Below, in pieces: positions 17,514 through 26,937 of a DNA stretch of 64,000 bases. The notes under the pieces were generated by a model. It was given only the letters and a program-made list of their open reading frames with translations. It did no database searches and had not been told where the DNA came from. Within the stretch, counting starts at the first letter, position 1. Every line of letters begins with the position of its first letter. Source of the DNA: Roseibium sp. (lineage in GTDB: Bacteria > Pseudomonadota > Alphaproteobacteria > Rhizobiales > Stappiaceae); NCBI GenBank assembly GCA_017643215.1, contig JAEPNV010000003.1:248001-312000 (forward strand), written 5' to 3'. The position numbers and the translations under genes were made by a program.

Positions 17514-18806
17514 ATGAAGATGACTGACACCAAGGGTTCGGGATCTCCCAACCTCTCGCGCCGGTCGCTCTTGAAGGCCGGGCTGGCAACGAGTGGCGCG
17601 GTTGCCGCGGCCGGCGCCCTGCCCGCCACCGCGCGCGCAGGCGGCGACCCCCTCATCACCGAAATCCAGGACTGGAACCGGTACCTGGGCGCCGGGGTCG
17701 ACGAAGCGCCATACGGCATGCCGTCCGAATTCGAGGCCCATGTCGTCCGGCGCAATGTGCCCTGGTTGACGGCCGACACGGTCGCCTCGATCAACTTTAC
17801 CCCGCTGCATGAGCTCGACGGTATCATCACGCCCAACGGCATCTGCTTCGAGCGCCATCATGGCGGCGTCGCCGAGATCAATCCGGCCGATCATCGGCTG
17901 ATGATCAACGGCCTGGTCGACACGCCGCTGGTCTTCACCATGAAAGACCTGAAGCGGTTCCCGCGCGAAAACCATGTCTACTTCCTGGAATGCGCGGCCA
18001 ATGGCGGCATGGAGTGGCGCGGTTCGCAGTTGAACGGCTGCCAGTTCACCCACGGCATGATCCACAACGTCATGTACACGGGCGTCAAGCTCAAGACCCT
18101 GCTAGACGAGGCAGGCGTCAAGACCAACGGCAAGTGGCTTTTGCCGGAAGGGGCCGATGCCGCGCACATGACCCGTTCCATTCCCATGGAAAAGGCCCTC
18201 GACGACTGCCTGGTCGCCTTCAAGATGAACGGCGAGGCGCTGCGGCCGGAGCAAGGCTATCCGCTGCGCCTGGTGGTTCCAGGCTGGGAAGGCAACATGT
18301 GGGTCAAGTGGCTCCGACGGCTGGAAGTCGGCGATCAGCCCTGGCACCACCGCGAGGAAACCTCCAAGTACACGGACCTTCTGGAGACCGGAAAGGCCCG
18401 CCGGTTTACCTGGGTCATGGAGCCCAAGTCGGTGATCACCAGCCCGAGCCCGCAGGCGCCGGTTGGCCATGGCAAGGGTCCGATGGTCATTTCAGGTCTT
18501 GCCTGGTCTGGCAACGGCCGCATCACCCGCGTGGATGTTTCTCTCGACGGCGGCCGCAACTGGACAACCGCCCGGATCGACGGACCAAGCCTGTCGAAGT
18601 CGCTGCACCGATTTTATCTCGACATCGATTGGGACGGCTCCGAACTGTTGCTGCAGTCGCGCGCGATGGACGAGCATGGCTTTTACCAGCCGACGAAGGA
18701 CGAGTTGCGCGCCGCGCGGGGCGAGAACTCGATCTACCACAACAACGGCATCCAGACCTGGTATGTGCAAAAAGACGGAGCGGTCGAAAATGTCGAAGTT
18801 TCTTAA
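17514..18806 (+). CDS. soxC: SoxC, molybdenum sulfur dehydrogenase subunit
   Basis: A 430-residue periplasmic molybdoenzyme of the sulfite oxidase family. The Tat signal is LSRRSLLKAG, needed because the Moco is inserted before export. The Mo-ligating cysteine is in FLECAANGGMEW. With SoxD it removes six electrons from SoxY-bound sulfane sulfur, so its presence means thiosulfate is oxidised completely to sulfate without sulfur globules. Its end overlaps the start of soxD by 17 bp, pointing to coupled translation. Confidence 0.95.
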   Translation: MKMTDTKGSGSPNLSRRSLLKAGLATSGAVAAAGALPATARAGGDPLITEIQDWNRYLGAGVDEAPYGMPSEFEAHVVRRNVPWLTADTVASINFTPLHELDGIITPNGICFERHHGGVAEINPADHRLMINGLVDTPLVFTMKDLKRFPRENHVYFLECAANGGMEWRGSQLNGCQFTHGMIHNVMYTGVKLKTLLDEAGVKTNGKWLLPEGADAAHMTRSIPMEKALDDCLVAFKMNGEALRPEQGYPLRLVVPGWEGNMWVKWLRRLEVGDQPWHHREETSKYTDLLETGKARRFTWVMEPKSVITSPSPQAPVGHGKGPMVISGLAWSGNGRITRVDVSLDGGRNWTTARIDGPSLSKSLHRFYLDIDWDGSELLLQSRAMDEHGFYQPTKDELRAARGENSIYHNNGIQTWYVQKDGAVENVEVS

Positions 18807-19887
18807 AGCACTGGCACTCGGCACGACGCTTGCCGCATTTCCGCTTATGGCCTCGGGGGCTGCGGCCGGCGATATCGATGCCGGCCAGAAAGTCTTCAAG
18901 AAATGCACCGCCTGCCATGCGGTCGGAGACGGCGCCAAGAACAAGGTCGGGCCGCAGCTCAACGACGTTTTCGGGCGGGCCGCGGGCGGTCTTGACGGCT
19001 ATAAATACTCCAAGGCGATGATCAAGGCGGGCGAGGACGGAATCGTCTGGGATGATGAGAGCCTATCGGCATATCTGAAAAAGCCGAAGGAGTTCATCAA
19101 GGGCACGAAGATGGCGTTTGCCGGTCTGCGCAAGGATGCCGATCTCGACAACGTCATTGCCTATCTGGCGACCTATTCCAGCGCGGCAGCGACCGGCGAA
19201 GACACGTCTTCTGCGCCGGCGGCGACCGCGCCCGAGACAGTTGTTGCCAGAGCCGCGGCTGTAACCAGTCTCCGTGACGGCGGCATCTACGGTATCGGGC
19301 GGGTTGCCCTGCCGGAGGAAATCGCCGCCTGGGACATCGACATACGCCCCGACGGTTTGGGCCTTCCCGAAGGTTCAGGAACGGTCGCGGACGGCGAAGT
19401 GCTTTACACCGACAACTGCGCCGTTTGCCATGGTGATTTCGGCGAGGCGGTCGGCCGCTGGCCGGTTCTGGCCGGTGGTCATGATACCTTGACCGAAGAT
19501 CGGCCGGAAAAGACCATCGGTTCCTATTGGCCTTACCTTTCGACCGTCTACGATTATGTCCGCCGCGCGATGCCGTTCGGCAATGCCCGGTCCCTGTCCG
19601 ACGACGATGTCTATGCCATCACGGCCTATTTGCTCTACCTGAACGACCTGGTGGACGACGAGGATTTCGAACTGTCCAAGGCGAATTTCCTTGAGGTTCG
19701 GCTACCGAATGAGGACAATTTCATACCCGATGACCGCTTGGACGAAGTTCATTACGCCGAAAAAGGCGAACCGTGTATGACGGATTGCAAGCCCGGTCCG
19801 GTTGAAATCACCATGCGGGCGCGCATTCTCGATGTGACGCCAGACTCCGGTGACGATGACGCGGCGGCGGTCGGTGCGGTCGACTGA
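18790..19887 (+). CDS. soxD: SoxD, diheme cytochrome of sulfur dehydrogenase
   Basis: A 365-residue periplasmic cytochrome that takes electrons from SoxC. The signal peptide ends near ASGAAAGD. Heme motifs are CTACH (39-43) in a cytochrome c550-like first domain and CAVCH (210-214) in the second. A low-complexity Ala/Thr linker at about 130-158 separates them. The C-terminus keeps CMTDCKPGPVEI, typical for SoxD. The start lies inside the 3-prime end of soxC. Confidence 0.95.
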   Translation: MSKFLKALALGTTLAAFPLMASGAAAGDIDAGQKVFKKCTACHAVGDGAKNKVGPQLNDVFGRAAGGLDGYKYSKAMIKAGEDGIVWDDESLSAYLKKPKEFIKGTKMAFAGLRKDADLDNVIAYLATYSSAAATGEDTSSAPAATAPETVVARAAAVTSLRDGGIYGIGRVALPEEIAAWDIDIRPDGLGLPEGSGTVADGEVLYTDNCAVCHGDFGEAVGRWPVLAGGHDTLTEDRPEKTIGSYWPYLSTVYDYVRRAMPFGNARSLSDDDVYAITAYLLYLNDLVDDEDFELSKANFLEVRLPNEDNFIPDDRLDEVHYAEKGEPCMTDCKPGPVEITMRARILDVTPDSGDDDAAAVGAVD

Positions 19888-19990
19888 CCGGCGCCCAACG
19901 CCGGCGCAATTCGGCCGGCTGCCGTGCCAAGCCGTCGACATGGAGGACTGGCCCCGGCACGGGCCGTGAATTACGGGGGAGGAAACGCGA

Positions 19991-20779
19991 ATGGGGGAAG
20001 TCCATCGCGGAAAGGGTGGTCCCGGTCGGGACGCCTGCCGAACGCCAAGGGCACGCGGTGACCGCTCTCGCGCCAGTGCCAACGGTGCAGGGCTGGCGGC
20101 CGCCTTCCTGATGGCGATCGCCGGCACGCACGGTGCCGCCGCCGAGGGCGGCGATCCAGGCAAAGGCGAGAAGCTCTACCGGTCGTGCAAATCCTGTCAC
20201 GAGATCGGCGCCAACGCCCGCAACGGGGTTGGGCCCCATCTGGACGGCCTGTTCGGTCGCGCTGCCGGGTCTCTCGAGGGCTTCAAATACTCGAGCGCAA
20301 TGAAGGAACTCGGCAGGAACGGCCTCGTCTGGAACGAGTTCACGCTCGATGTCTACCTGGAAAAACCACGCGAGTTCGTGCCCGGCACGCGCATGTCGTT
20401 CCGCGGCATGCGCGATCGGGACGATCGCCTTCACGTCATTGCCTATTTGAAAGCGCTGAGCGTCAATGCGCCGGCCGGCCCGGAGGCCGCGCCGGTTCTG
20501 GCCCGCGCGGAAATGGGTGCAGTCGCCATGCAATTGGACGGCGATGCCGCTTATGGTGAATATCTGTCCAGCGAATGCGTGACGTGCCACCAAATGTCCG
20601 GCCGCGCGGACGGCATTCCCTCCATTGTCGGCTGGCCGAAGGATTCATTCATCCGTGCCCTGTTCGAATACAAAACCAATATCCGTAGCCATCAGGTTAT
20701 GCAAAATATGACCGTCAACCTTGGGAATGAGGAGATCGCGGCTTTGGCGGCCTATTTCGGCGCACTCGATCCTCAATAG
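19991..20779 (+). CDS. soxE: SoxE, diheme cytochrome c, partner of SoxF
   Basis: A 262-residue c-type cytochrome with CKSCH at 66-70 and CVTCH at 196-200. The first domain (GPHLDGLFGRAAGSLEGFKY) resembles the first domain of SoxD closely, so the two probably share an origin. The N-terminus has an unusually long basic lead of about 30 residues before the hydrophobic signal core; a strong GGGGAGG before the ATG supports this start. With SoxF it forms a flavocytochrome c sulfide dehydrogenase of the periplasm. Confidence 0.88.
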   Translation: MGEVHRGKGGPGRDACRTPRARGDRSRASANGAGLAAAFLMAIAGTHGAAAEGGDPGKGEKLYRSCKSCHEIGANARNGVGPHLDGLFGRAAGSLEGFKYSSAMKELGRNGLVWNEFTLDVYLEKPREFVPGTRMSFRGMRDRDDRLHVIAYLKALSVNAPAGPEAAPVLARAEMGAVAMQLDGDAAYGEYLSSECVTCHQMSGRADGIPSIVGWPKDSFIRALFEYKTNIRSHQVMQNMTVNLGNEEIAALAAYFGALDPQ

Positions 20780-20830
20780 GGGATCCGATCCCGCCATTCG
20801 CCGACCGCATCGCAAGAGGGAGGAAGTGAC

Positions 20831-22108
20831 ATGCCCCAATTAACCCGCCGCGGCTTTAGTGTGTTGGCCGGCGCCAGCGCCGCCACCCTGGCCATGCCTT
20901 ACTATGCCCGCGCACAGGGCAAACCCAAGGCCGTCGTGATCGGCGGCGGCGCAGGCGGCGGCACGGCCGCCAGGTACATGGCCAAGGACGCGGGCGATGA
21001 AATGGACGTCACGCTGATCGAAGCGAACGCCATGTACACGACGTGCTTCTTTTCCAACCTGTATCTGGGCGGATTCCGTACCTTTGAGTCCATCACACAC
21101 GGCTATGACACCTTGGCCTCCAATTACGGGATCACCGTGGTGAACGCCATGGCCGATATGGTCGATCGGGACGCTAAGACGGTGGCATTGGCCGACGGGT
21201 CCAAGGTGCCTTACGACCGGCTCATTGTGGCGCCGGGGATCGACCTCATCTACGACAGCGTGCCCGGATATTCCGAGGCGGCGGCGGAAATCATGCCGCA
21301 CTCCTGGAAGGCCGGCCCACAGACGCAACTGTTGAAAGCCAAGCTTGATGCGATCGAAAACGGCCAGCAGATCGTCATGGTTGCGCCGCCCAATCCGTAC
21401 CGGTGCCCGCCCGGGCCGTATGAGCGGGTGTCCATGTTCGCTCATATGCTCAAGTCCAAGGGATTGAACGATTCCAAGATCGTGATCATCGATCCGAAGC
21501 CGAAGTTTTCCAAGCAGGCTCTGTTCCAGGAAGGCTGGGACAAGCACTATCCTGGGATGATCGAATGGTACGGCCCCGACGTTCATGGCGGGATCGTTGG
21601 TGTCGATCCGTCGACGGGCGAAGTGGAGACCGATCTGGACATCTTCACCGGCGATCTGGTGAATGTGATCCCGGCCCAAAAAGCTGGCATGATCGCCGCA
21701 AAGGCCGGGCTCACCAACGACAGCGGCTTCTGCCCGATCGACCCTTATTCGATGCGCTCCAAGATGGACGAGAACATCTTTGTGCTGGGTGATGCGTGCA
21801 TTGCCGGCGACATGCCCAAATCCGGGTTTTCGGCCAACAGCCAGGCCAAGGTCGCGGCCATGACCATCCGCGGCGATCTCATCGACGCCCGGGTGTTCCC
21901 GGCCAAATACTCCAACACATGCTGGAGCCTGATTGAAACCAATGACGGGGTGAAGGTCGGCGCCCAATACGCGCCGTCGGACGAAAAGATCGCCTCCACG
22001 TCGAAATTCATCAGCCAGACCGGAGAGGACGCCGCCGTCCGGCAAGCGACCTACGAAGAATCGATTGGCTGGTACGAGGGCATCACCACCGACATTTTCG
22101 GCGCCTAA
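20831..22108 (+). CDS. soxF: SoxF, flavoprotein of sulfide dehydrogenase
   Basis: A 425-residue FAD protein of the FCSD/SQR family. A Tat signal (LTRRGFSVLAG) and an FAD-binding GGGAGGGTAARY open the chain. The Cys in MYTTCFFSNLYLGG is placed as the covalent 8-alpha FAD attachment residue. The redox-active pair is Cys in PYRCPPGPYER and Cys in NTCWSLIE. It oxidises sulfide to sulfur or polysulfide and passes electrons to SoxE. It is the last gene of the sox unit: an inverted repeat and a terminator with a T run follow within 100 bp. Confidence 0.94.
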   Translation: MPQLTRRGFSVLAGASAATLAMPYYARAQGKPKAVVIGGGAGGGTAARYMAKDAGDEMDVTLIEANAMYTTCFFSNLYLGGFRTFESITHGYDTLASNYGITVVNAMADMVDRDAKTVALADGSKVPYDRLIVAPGIDLIYDSVPGYSEAAAEIMPHSWKAGPQTQLLKAKLDAIENGQQIVMVAPPNPYRCPPGPYERVSMFAHMLKSKGLNDSKIVIIDPKPKFSKQALFQEGWDKHYPGMIEWYGPDVHGGIVGVDPSTGEVETDLDIFTGDLVNVIPAQKAGMIAAKAGLTNDSGFCPIDPYSMRSKMDENIFVLGDACIAGDMPKSGFSANSQAKVAAMTIRGDLIDARVFPAKYSNTCWSLIETNDGVKVGAQYAPSDEKIASTSKFISQTGEDAAVRQATYEESIGWYEGITTDIFGA

Positions 22109-22173
22109 GCGCTTCCCCTGCGGATCCGGGCCTTCGCCACGCGGCGCCCGGATCCGTGTTGCAGCCAACTGAC

Positions 22174-22206
22174 CGGCGCCCGGTAAATCCCTGGCGCCGT
22201 TTTTTT
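22174..22206 (+). terminator. rho-independent terminator of the sox operon
   Basis: A perfect 7-bp stem (CGGCGCC with GGCGCCG) with a 12-base loop runs into seven T residues. A separate perfect 11-bp inverted repeat at 22121-22156 lies just after the soxF stop and may add a second pause or protect the 3-prime end. Confidence 0.85.
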
Positions 22207-22405
22207 ATCGCTTGTCCTTGCCGCGCGGCCATACGAACGGACAGGCAAGGACGCCGGTCCGGATCACAACGGTCTGCTGCCGGATATTCGGAGACGTGGC
22301 TTTACAGGCGGTGCCCATCTGGAGAAGGTTAGGTGCCTGCCCATTGTTGCCCGTGTGCTTTCCGCAACGCCGGCGACACCTCATGGAATTCGGAGTTCTT
22401 TGCCA

Positions 22406-23296
22406 ATGGACCGCGTGAGCCTTGCCCCTGACCTGGAAATAAGCCGTCTGGTTTACGGCATGTGGCGGCTCGGCGATGATCCGGACACCTCGCCGGCGCA
22501 TGTCGACCGCAAGATCCAGACCTGTCTCGACCAGGGCATCACCACGTTTGATCAGGCGGATATTTATGGCGGCTACACGGCCGAAGGCCTGCTGGGCGCC
22601 GCGCTCAAGGCCAACCCCGCTTTGCGGTCGAAGATGGAAATCGTCACCAAATGCGGCATCGTCGCGCCGATGGGCCGTTATGCCGACGCGAAGGTGAAAC
22701 ACTACAACACCTCCCGCGCGCACATTAAAAAGGCCGTTGATCAGTCACTGCAGGACATGGCGACCGGCCATATCGACCTCCTCCTTATTCACCGGCCCGA
22801 CCCTTTGATGGATCACCAGGACACCGGGCCAGCGCTGGATGATCTGGTTAAAAGCGGCAAGGTCCGCGCGGTCGGAGTATCGAATTTCAGGCCATGGGAC
22901 TGGGAACTGCTGCAATCGGCCATGTCCACGCAACTTGTGACCAATCAGTTGGAGATCAGCCTTGGCGCGTTGGGGCCGTTCAGCAACGGAGATCTGGCCT
23001 TTCACCAGCGGCTGGGCACCCATGTCATGGCTTGGTCGCCGCTTGGCGGCGGCGCCTTGATGAACCGCAAGGATGAGCTTGGCGCGGTGCTTGACGAGGT
23101 CGCGGCGGAGGCCGGCGTCGACCGCGGCGCCGTGGCCGTCGCGTTCTTGCTGGCCCACCCGGCTGGCATTGTGCCGGTTCTGGGAACAAACGCGCTTGAG
23201 CGCATCGCCAGGATCTCCGACGCGTTGAAGGTCCGCCTGGACCGTGAAACCTGGTTCCGTCTCTACGAGGCTGCCCTCGGCCATGAGGTGCCGTGA
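22406..23296 (+). CDS. aldo/keto reductase (YdhF-like)
   Basis: A 296-residue AKR-family oxidoreductase, beginning MDRVSLAPDLEISRLVYGMW. Catalytic residues appear as Asp and Tyr in TFDQADIYGGY, Lys in VTKCGIV and His in LLIHRPDPL. The C-terminal NADP pattern VPVLGTNALERI is present. It differs from the AKR at 2892 and fits the YdhF-type branch. The start at 22406 follows GGAG; an in-frame ATG at 22355 has no good ribosome site. It stands alone after the sox terminator. The substrate is unknown. Confidence 0.9.
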   Translation: MDRVSLAPDLEISRLVYGMWRLGDDPDTSPAHVDRKIQTCLDQGITTFDQADIYGGYTAEGLLGAALKANPALRSKMEIVTKCGIVAPMGRYADAKVKHYNTSRAHIKKAVDQSLQDMATGHIDLLLIHRPDPLMDHQDTGPALDDLVKSGKVRAVGVSNFRPWDWELLQSAMSTQLVTNQLEISLGALGPFSNGDLAFHQRLGTHVMAWSPLGGGALMNRKDELGAVLDEVAAEAGVDRGAVAVAFLLAHPAGIVPVLGTNALERIARISDALKVRLDRETWFRLYEAALGHEVP

Positions 23297-23745
23297 CGAA
23301 CAGCCGGCGCCGCCGGGTATCGGCGCCCCGCCCCGGCCGTGCTCAAAACACCTGCTTTTCATGCACGGCTTTCAGGAGTTGATCTCGGGCATGACCTTCC
23401 GCGCGATCGCGTCCAGAGAAGCCAATCCGGCACAAGGGTGCGGCCGGCTCGGTGGCGCCAAGCACGTTGCGGCTGGCGGGGCCCGTACGGACGCAACACA
23501 GAGTTGACGAACAAAAACAACATCCATAAGTTGTGATTTGTAGCGCCGCATAAAGCCATAAAAAGCCGTCCAACCGGCGCCGCATACTCTCGAACGAACA
23601 CAACATGATCGGAGTTTTGGGCTGGCCGGACCTTTTTGTCCGGCGGAGGGAACGCGTTTGGCCAATGCCCCGACCGGTGGCGGTCATCCGCGCATTGACC
23701 GTCCGAAATCCGGTTCGGCGACAGCGTACCGAAGAGGACACGACC
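23297..23745. other. intergenic stretch without a recognisable gene
   Basis: These 449 bp lie between the aldo/keto reductase and the thiaminase-like gene. A 7-bp inverted repeat (GGCGCCG at 23306 with CGGCGCC at 23321) without a T run may be a weak terminator. The stretch from about 23500 to 23620 is richer in A and T than its surroundings and probably holds the promoter of the next gene. No conserved protein or RNA was seen. Confidence 0.5.
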
Positions 23746-25212
23746 ATGATGAGGATATTCGGAATGAATTGGCCCGCGCGCACCGGGCGGACTGGCCTTC
23801 GCGCGATGGGCGCGGCCGCAAGACGCGGCGTGATCGCGCTTTCAATCGTCTTGGCCGGCGTCCTGTTGCCGGTCAAAGCGGGGATCGCCGAGACCCTGAC
23901 AGTCGCGCTCTACCCCTACGTCCCCCGGGTCGACCAGTTCAAGACGGCCATCACCGAGGCATGGCAGAAGGTCCAGCCGTCGGTGAATCTCGTCTATGTT
24001 CCGACCAATGAGTGGGACGGCGGCTACAGTGATGACCCGAAGTCCACCTATGACGTTTTTGTCTTCGACGCCATGTATTTCGAGTACTTCCGGTCCAAGG
24101 GCTATCTGGCGTCGATGAGCCCGGGCGAGATTGCCAATGAATCGGATTTTCTAAGCTATGCGATCGATGGCGTGAAGGTCAGCGGGAACTACTACGCGAT
24201 CCCGTTGCTTGGCTGCGCCAACATCCTGTTTTTCGATAAGGCGAATACGGCGCTGAAAAACGCCACGACCCTATCAGACGTCAATTCGGCCCTCGGCCAG
24301 TGCACCTACACCTCCGAAATTCCGCCGGACCGGCGCGGTCTGATGGTCGATATGGCAGGCACGACAACCAATGTCGCCCTTTACGCCGACACGGCCCATT
24401 CGCTCACCGGGACCTACCCGCTGCCACAGCCGGCCCCAAGCAACCTGAACCAGCAAGCCATCGCCAACATGACCTCCATCATGTCAATGGCGAGTTTCCG
24501 GGACGCGACCGCCCACAACGTGCCGGCCTACGGCCGTGCGGCCTGGTACAATTCCGGCTATGGGACCGCGTATGTCGGGTACACGGAAAGCATGTCTCAG
24601 ATGAGCGCTTCCACCCTGGCGAACATCGATTTCAAGGTGATGCCGTTGTCCAATGCCGGCAACCGGCCGCTGTTTTACGCTGATGTCATCGGCGTCAATG
24701 CGGCGATCACCAATCCGGGCCGCCGGGCGCTCGCGGTTCAACTGGCGAATGTGATGGCCGCCTCGGACACGGTCGTGAACGCCTACAAGGCCGAAACGAC
24801 GGGCGGAAATCCGCAATACTTGATGGCGACCCGGACCAGTGTCTTCAAGACCCTGGCGCAGACCTACCCGCTCTATGCCAACATGCTGTCGCTTGTTACC
24901 GACAACAACCCGCTGATGTTCAAGCTCGACGCGTCAGCGCGAACCTGGATCACGTCCGTTGGCAGCACGATCAAGACCGAGACGCGGACCGCCTACACAT
25001 GCGGCTGCGATTTTCCCGCGGCCCAACCGATCTTCGGCAACGCTTCCGCACCGCCCATTTGCAACGCCACATGCCTTGACCACGGCGGCTGGAACGGCCA
25101 ATGGACCAACCAATATCCAGCCGCCCAGGATGGATCCGTGTGCGGCTGCAACAGTTGCCCGACAGGCTTGTCATTGACGCTGGAGGACGTCACCAAGCGG
25201 CCTCATTATTGA
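23746..25212 (+). CDS. secreted thiaminase I-like protein with C-terminal Cys-rich mannan-binding-like domain
   Basis: A 488-residue exported protein. A long n-region and hydrophobic core end near GIAET (residue 50). Residues 51-410 have a periplasmic-binding-protein fold resembling thiaminase I (thiamine pyridinylase): LTVALYPYVP, then DVFVFDAMYFEYF, then the nucleophile region PLLGCANILFF with Cys157, and the catalytic-base region VGYTESMS with Glu281. The 124-residue gap compares with 128 between Cys113 and Glu241 in the Paenibacillus enzyme. Residues about 424-471 form a Cys-rich tail (QPIFGNASAPPIC, HGGWNGQW, SVCGCNSC) like the mannan-binding MVL family. No thiamine gene lies nearby. GAGG lies 8 bases before the ATG and a UUCG-loop terminator follows. 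Substrate is inferred; a general solute-binding role is the alternative. Confidence 0.7.
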   Translation: MMRIFGMNWPARTGRTGLRAMGAAARRGVIALSIVLAGVLLPVKAGIAETLTVALYPYVPRVDQFKTAITEAWQKVQPSVNLVYVPTNEWDGGYSDDPKSTYDVFVFDAMYFEYFRSKGYLASMSPGEIANESDFLSYAIDGVKVSGNYYAIPLLGCANILFFDKANTALKNATTLSDVNSALGQCTYTSEIPPDRRGLMVDMAGTTTNVALYADTAHSLTGTYPLPQPAPSNLNQQAIANMTSIMSMASFRDATAHNVPAYGRAAWYNSGYGTAYVGYTESMSQMSASTLANIDFKVMPLSNAGNRPLFYADVIGVNAAITNPGRRALAVQLANVMAASDTVVNAYKAETTGGNPQYLMATRTSVFKTLAQTYPLYANMLSLVTDNNPLMFKLDASARTWITSVGSTIKTETRTAYTCGCDFPAAQPIFGNASAPPICNATCLDHGGWNGQWTNQYPAAQDGSVCGCNSCPTGLSLTLEDVTKRPHY

Positions 25213-25242
25213 TCCGCCGTGCCCGGCGCCCGGCGGAAAACA

Positions 25243-25271
25243 AAGCTCCGGTTTCGACCGGGGCTTTTTTT
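25243..25271 (+). terminator. rho-independent terminator after the thiaminase-like gene
   Basis: A 10-bp stem (AAGCTCCGGT with ACCGGGGCTT, one G-T wobble) closes a TTCG tetraloop and runs into seven T residues. Confidence 0.9.
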
Positions 25272-25395
25272 AACCCTGGGACTGTGAAATATACGCGTCG
25301 TGCGGTGTAAGCGCGCTGTTGCCGGGCCGCGCGCCAATGCCCATCTACCAAGATTGCCGCACATCGGCCGTCAACGCATCAATCGAAAGCATCCG

Positions 25396-26937
25396 ATGAA
25401 AAGCTACATCACGACCCCGATCTACTATGTGAACGGCTCGCCGCATATCGGCCATGCCTACACGTCGATCGTCGCGGACATCCTGAAACGGAACCGTCAG
25501 GCCTTGGGGTACGACATGATGCTGTCGACCGGCGTCGACGAACACGGCCAGAAGAACCAGGAAGCGGCGGCCGACCTGGGCATGGACATCACCGAATATC
25601 TCGACATGCGCGGCGCGGAATTCCGCAAGGTGTTCGACATGCTCGATGTCACATACGACTATTTCGTGCGCACCAGCCAGGACGGCCACAAGACGGCCGT
25701 CGCGGGCATGGAACAGACGATTTTCGACAAGGGCCTGATCGTCAAGCACGAATACACCGGCCAGTACTGCAAGGGCTGCGAGCAGTTCAAGAAGGAGTCC
25801 GACCTGACCGAAGACGGTCAGTGTCCGCTGCATCCGACGATGCAGATCGAGGAGATCGACGAAACCAACTACTTCCTGAAGATGGAACCGTTTCGTCAGG
25901 CCCTGCAGAAGCACATCGAGGACAACCCGGACTTCGTGACGCCCGAGCATTTCAAGACGGAACTCAAACAGATGCTCGCCGAGCCGCTGGAGGACCTGTG
26001 CATTTCCCGGCCGAAATCGCGGGTGACATTGGGCGTGGATTTGCCCTTTGACCAGAGTTTCGTGACCTATGTCTGGTTCGACGCGCTGACCAACTATCTG
26101 ACCAACATCGATTGGCCGGACGGCGACTACCAGGCCTGGTGGGCGACCTGCGAGCACCTGATCGGCAAGGACATCTTGAAGCCGCATGGCGTCTACTGGC
26201 CGATCATGCTGATGGCCGCCGATCTGCCGCTGCCGAAGAAGCTGTCCGTGCACAGCCATTGGGTCGGCGCGGGCGGCGTGAAGATGTCGAAGTCGATCGG
26301 CAACGTCGTCGATCCGGTCGAGATCGTCGACACCATGGGCGCCGATGCGCTGCGCTGGTATCTCGCCCGTCATATGCGGGCCGACACCGACAGCCAGATT
26401 TCGGTCGAATACATCCGCCAAGCCTACAACAGCGAACTTGGCAACAAGATCGGCAACCTTCTGTCGCGGGCGGCGAAATTCGCCCGCAGCCGGTTCGATG
26501 GCCACCTGCCCGATCGGCACGACCTAACGTCCGAGGACGAAGCGATCCGCGCCGCGGTCATGAAGGCGACCGAGGGCTTTGCCAATTGGCTGGATCTTGC
26601 CGACATCCCGCATCGGGTCCAGGACGTCATCACGGTCTGCGACGAGATGAACAACTACTTCGCGGAACAGGCGCCGTGGGATCTGATCAAGGACCCCGCG
26701 ACCGTGGAACGCTGCCAGACGGTGATTTACGTGACGCTGGATTGCCTGCGGATTGTGTTTGAAGCCCTGCGCCAGGTGATCCCGGCCTCGGCCGACAAGG
26801 CGCTCGGCATGTTGAACAGCCCGGCGGATGACATTGCCTGCCCGTGGCGTCCGGAACTCGACACACTGCCCGCCGGCACGCCGCTTGGTGAGATCGCAAC
26901 GCTCTATCCGCGCGTCAACGCTCCGGAAGCGGCGTAA
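25396..26937 (+). CDS. metG: methionyl-tRNA synthetase
   Basis: A 513-residue class I aminoacyl-tRNA synthetase charging tRNA-Met with methionine in the cytoplasm. The HIGH motif is PHIGHAYTS near the N-terminus and the KMSKS motif is GVKMSKSIGN. A zinc-knuckle region (CKGCEQF with CPLH) is reduced to one knuckle, as in the shorter bacterial type. The C-terminal dimerisation domain of the E. coli enzyme is absent, normal for alphaproteobacteria. The start at 25396 gives the conserved MKSYITTPIYYVNG opening. The 3-prime end overlaps the convergent LysR gene by 34 bp. Confidence 0.96.
   Translation: MKSYITTPIYYVNGSPHIGHAYTSIVADILKRNRQALGYDMMLSTGVDEHGQKNQEAAADLGMDITEYLDMRGAEFRKVFDMLDVTYDYFVRTSQDGHKTAVAGMEQTIFDKGLIVKHEYTGQYCKGCEQFKKESDLTEDGQCPLHPTMQIEEIDETNYFLKMEPFRQALQKHIEDNPDFVTPEHFKTELKQMLAEPLEDLCISRPKSRVTLGVDLPFDQSFVTYVWFDALTNYLTNIDWPDGDYQAWWATCEHLIGKDILKPHGVYWPIMLMAADLPLPKKLSVHSHWVGAGGVKMSKSIGNVVDPVEIVDTMGADALRWYLARHMRADTDSQISVEYIRQAYNSELGNKIGNLLSRAAKFARSRFDGHLPDRHDLTSEDEAIRAAVMKATEGFANWLDLADIPHRVQDVITVCDEMNNYFAEQAPWDLIKDPATVERCQTVIYVTLDCLRIVFEALRQVIPASADKALGMLNSPADDIACPWRPELDTLPAGTPLGEIATLYPRVNAPEAA

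Noticed and set aside
20840-22168. 442-residue minus-strand frame
   Set aside because: It lies antisense to soxF and has the His/Asp/Arg-rich look of a shadow frame; soxF carries all flavocytochrome motifs.
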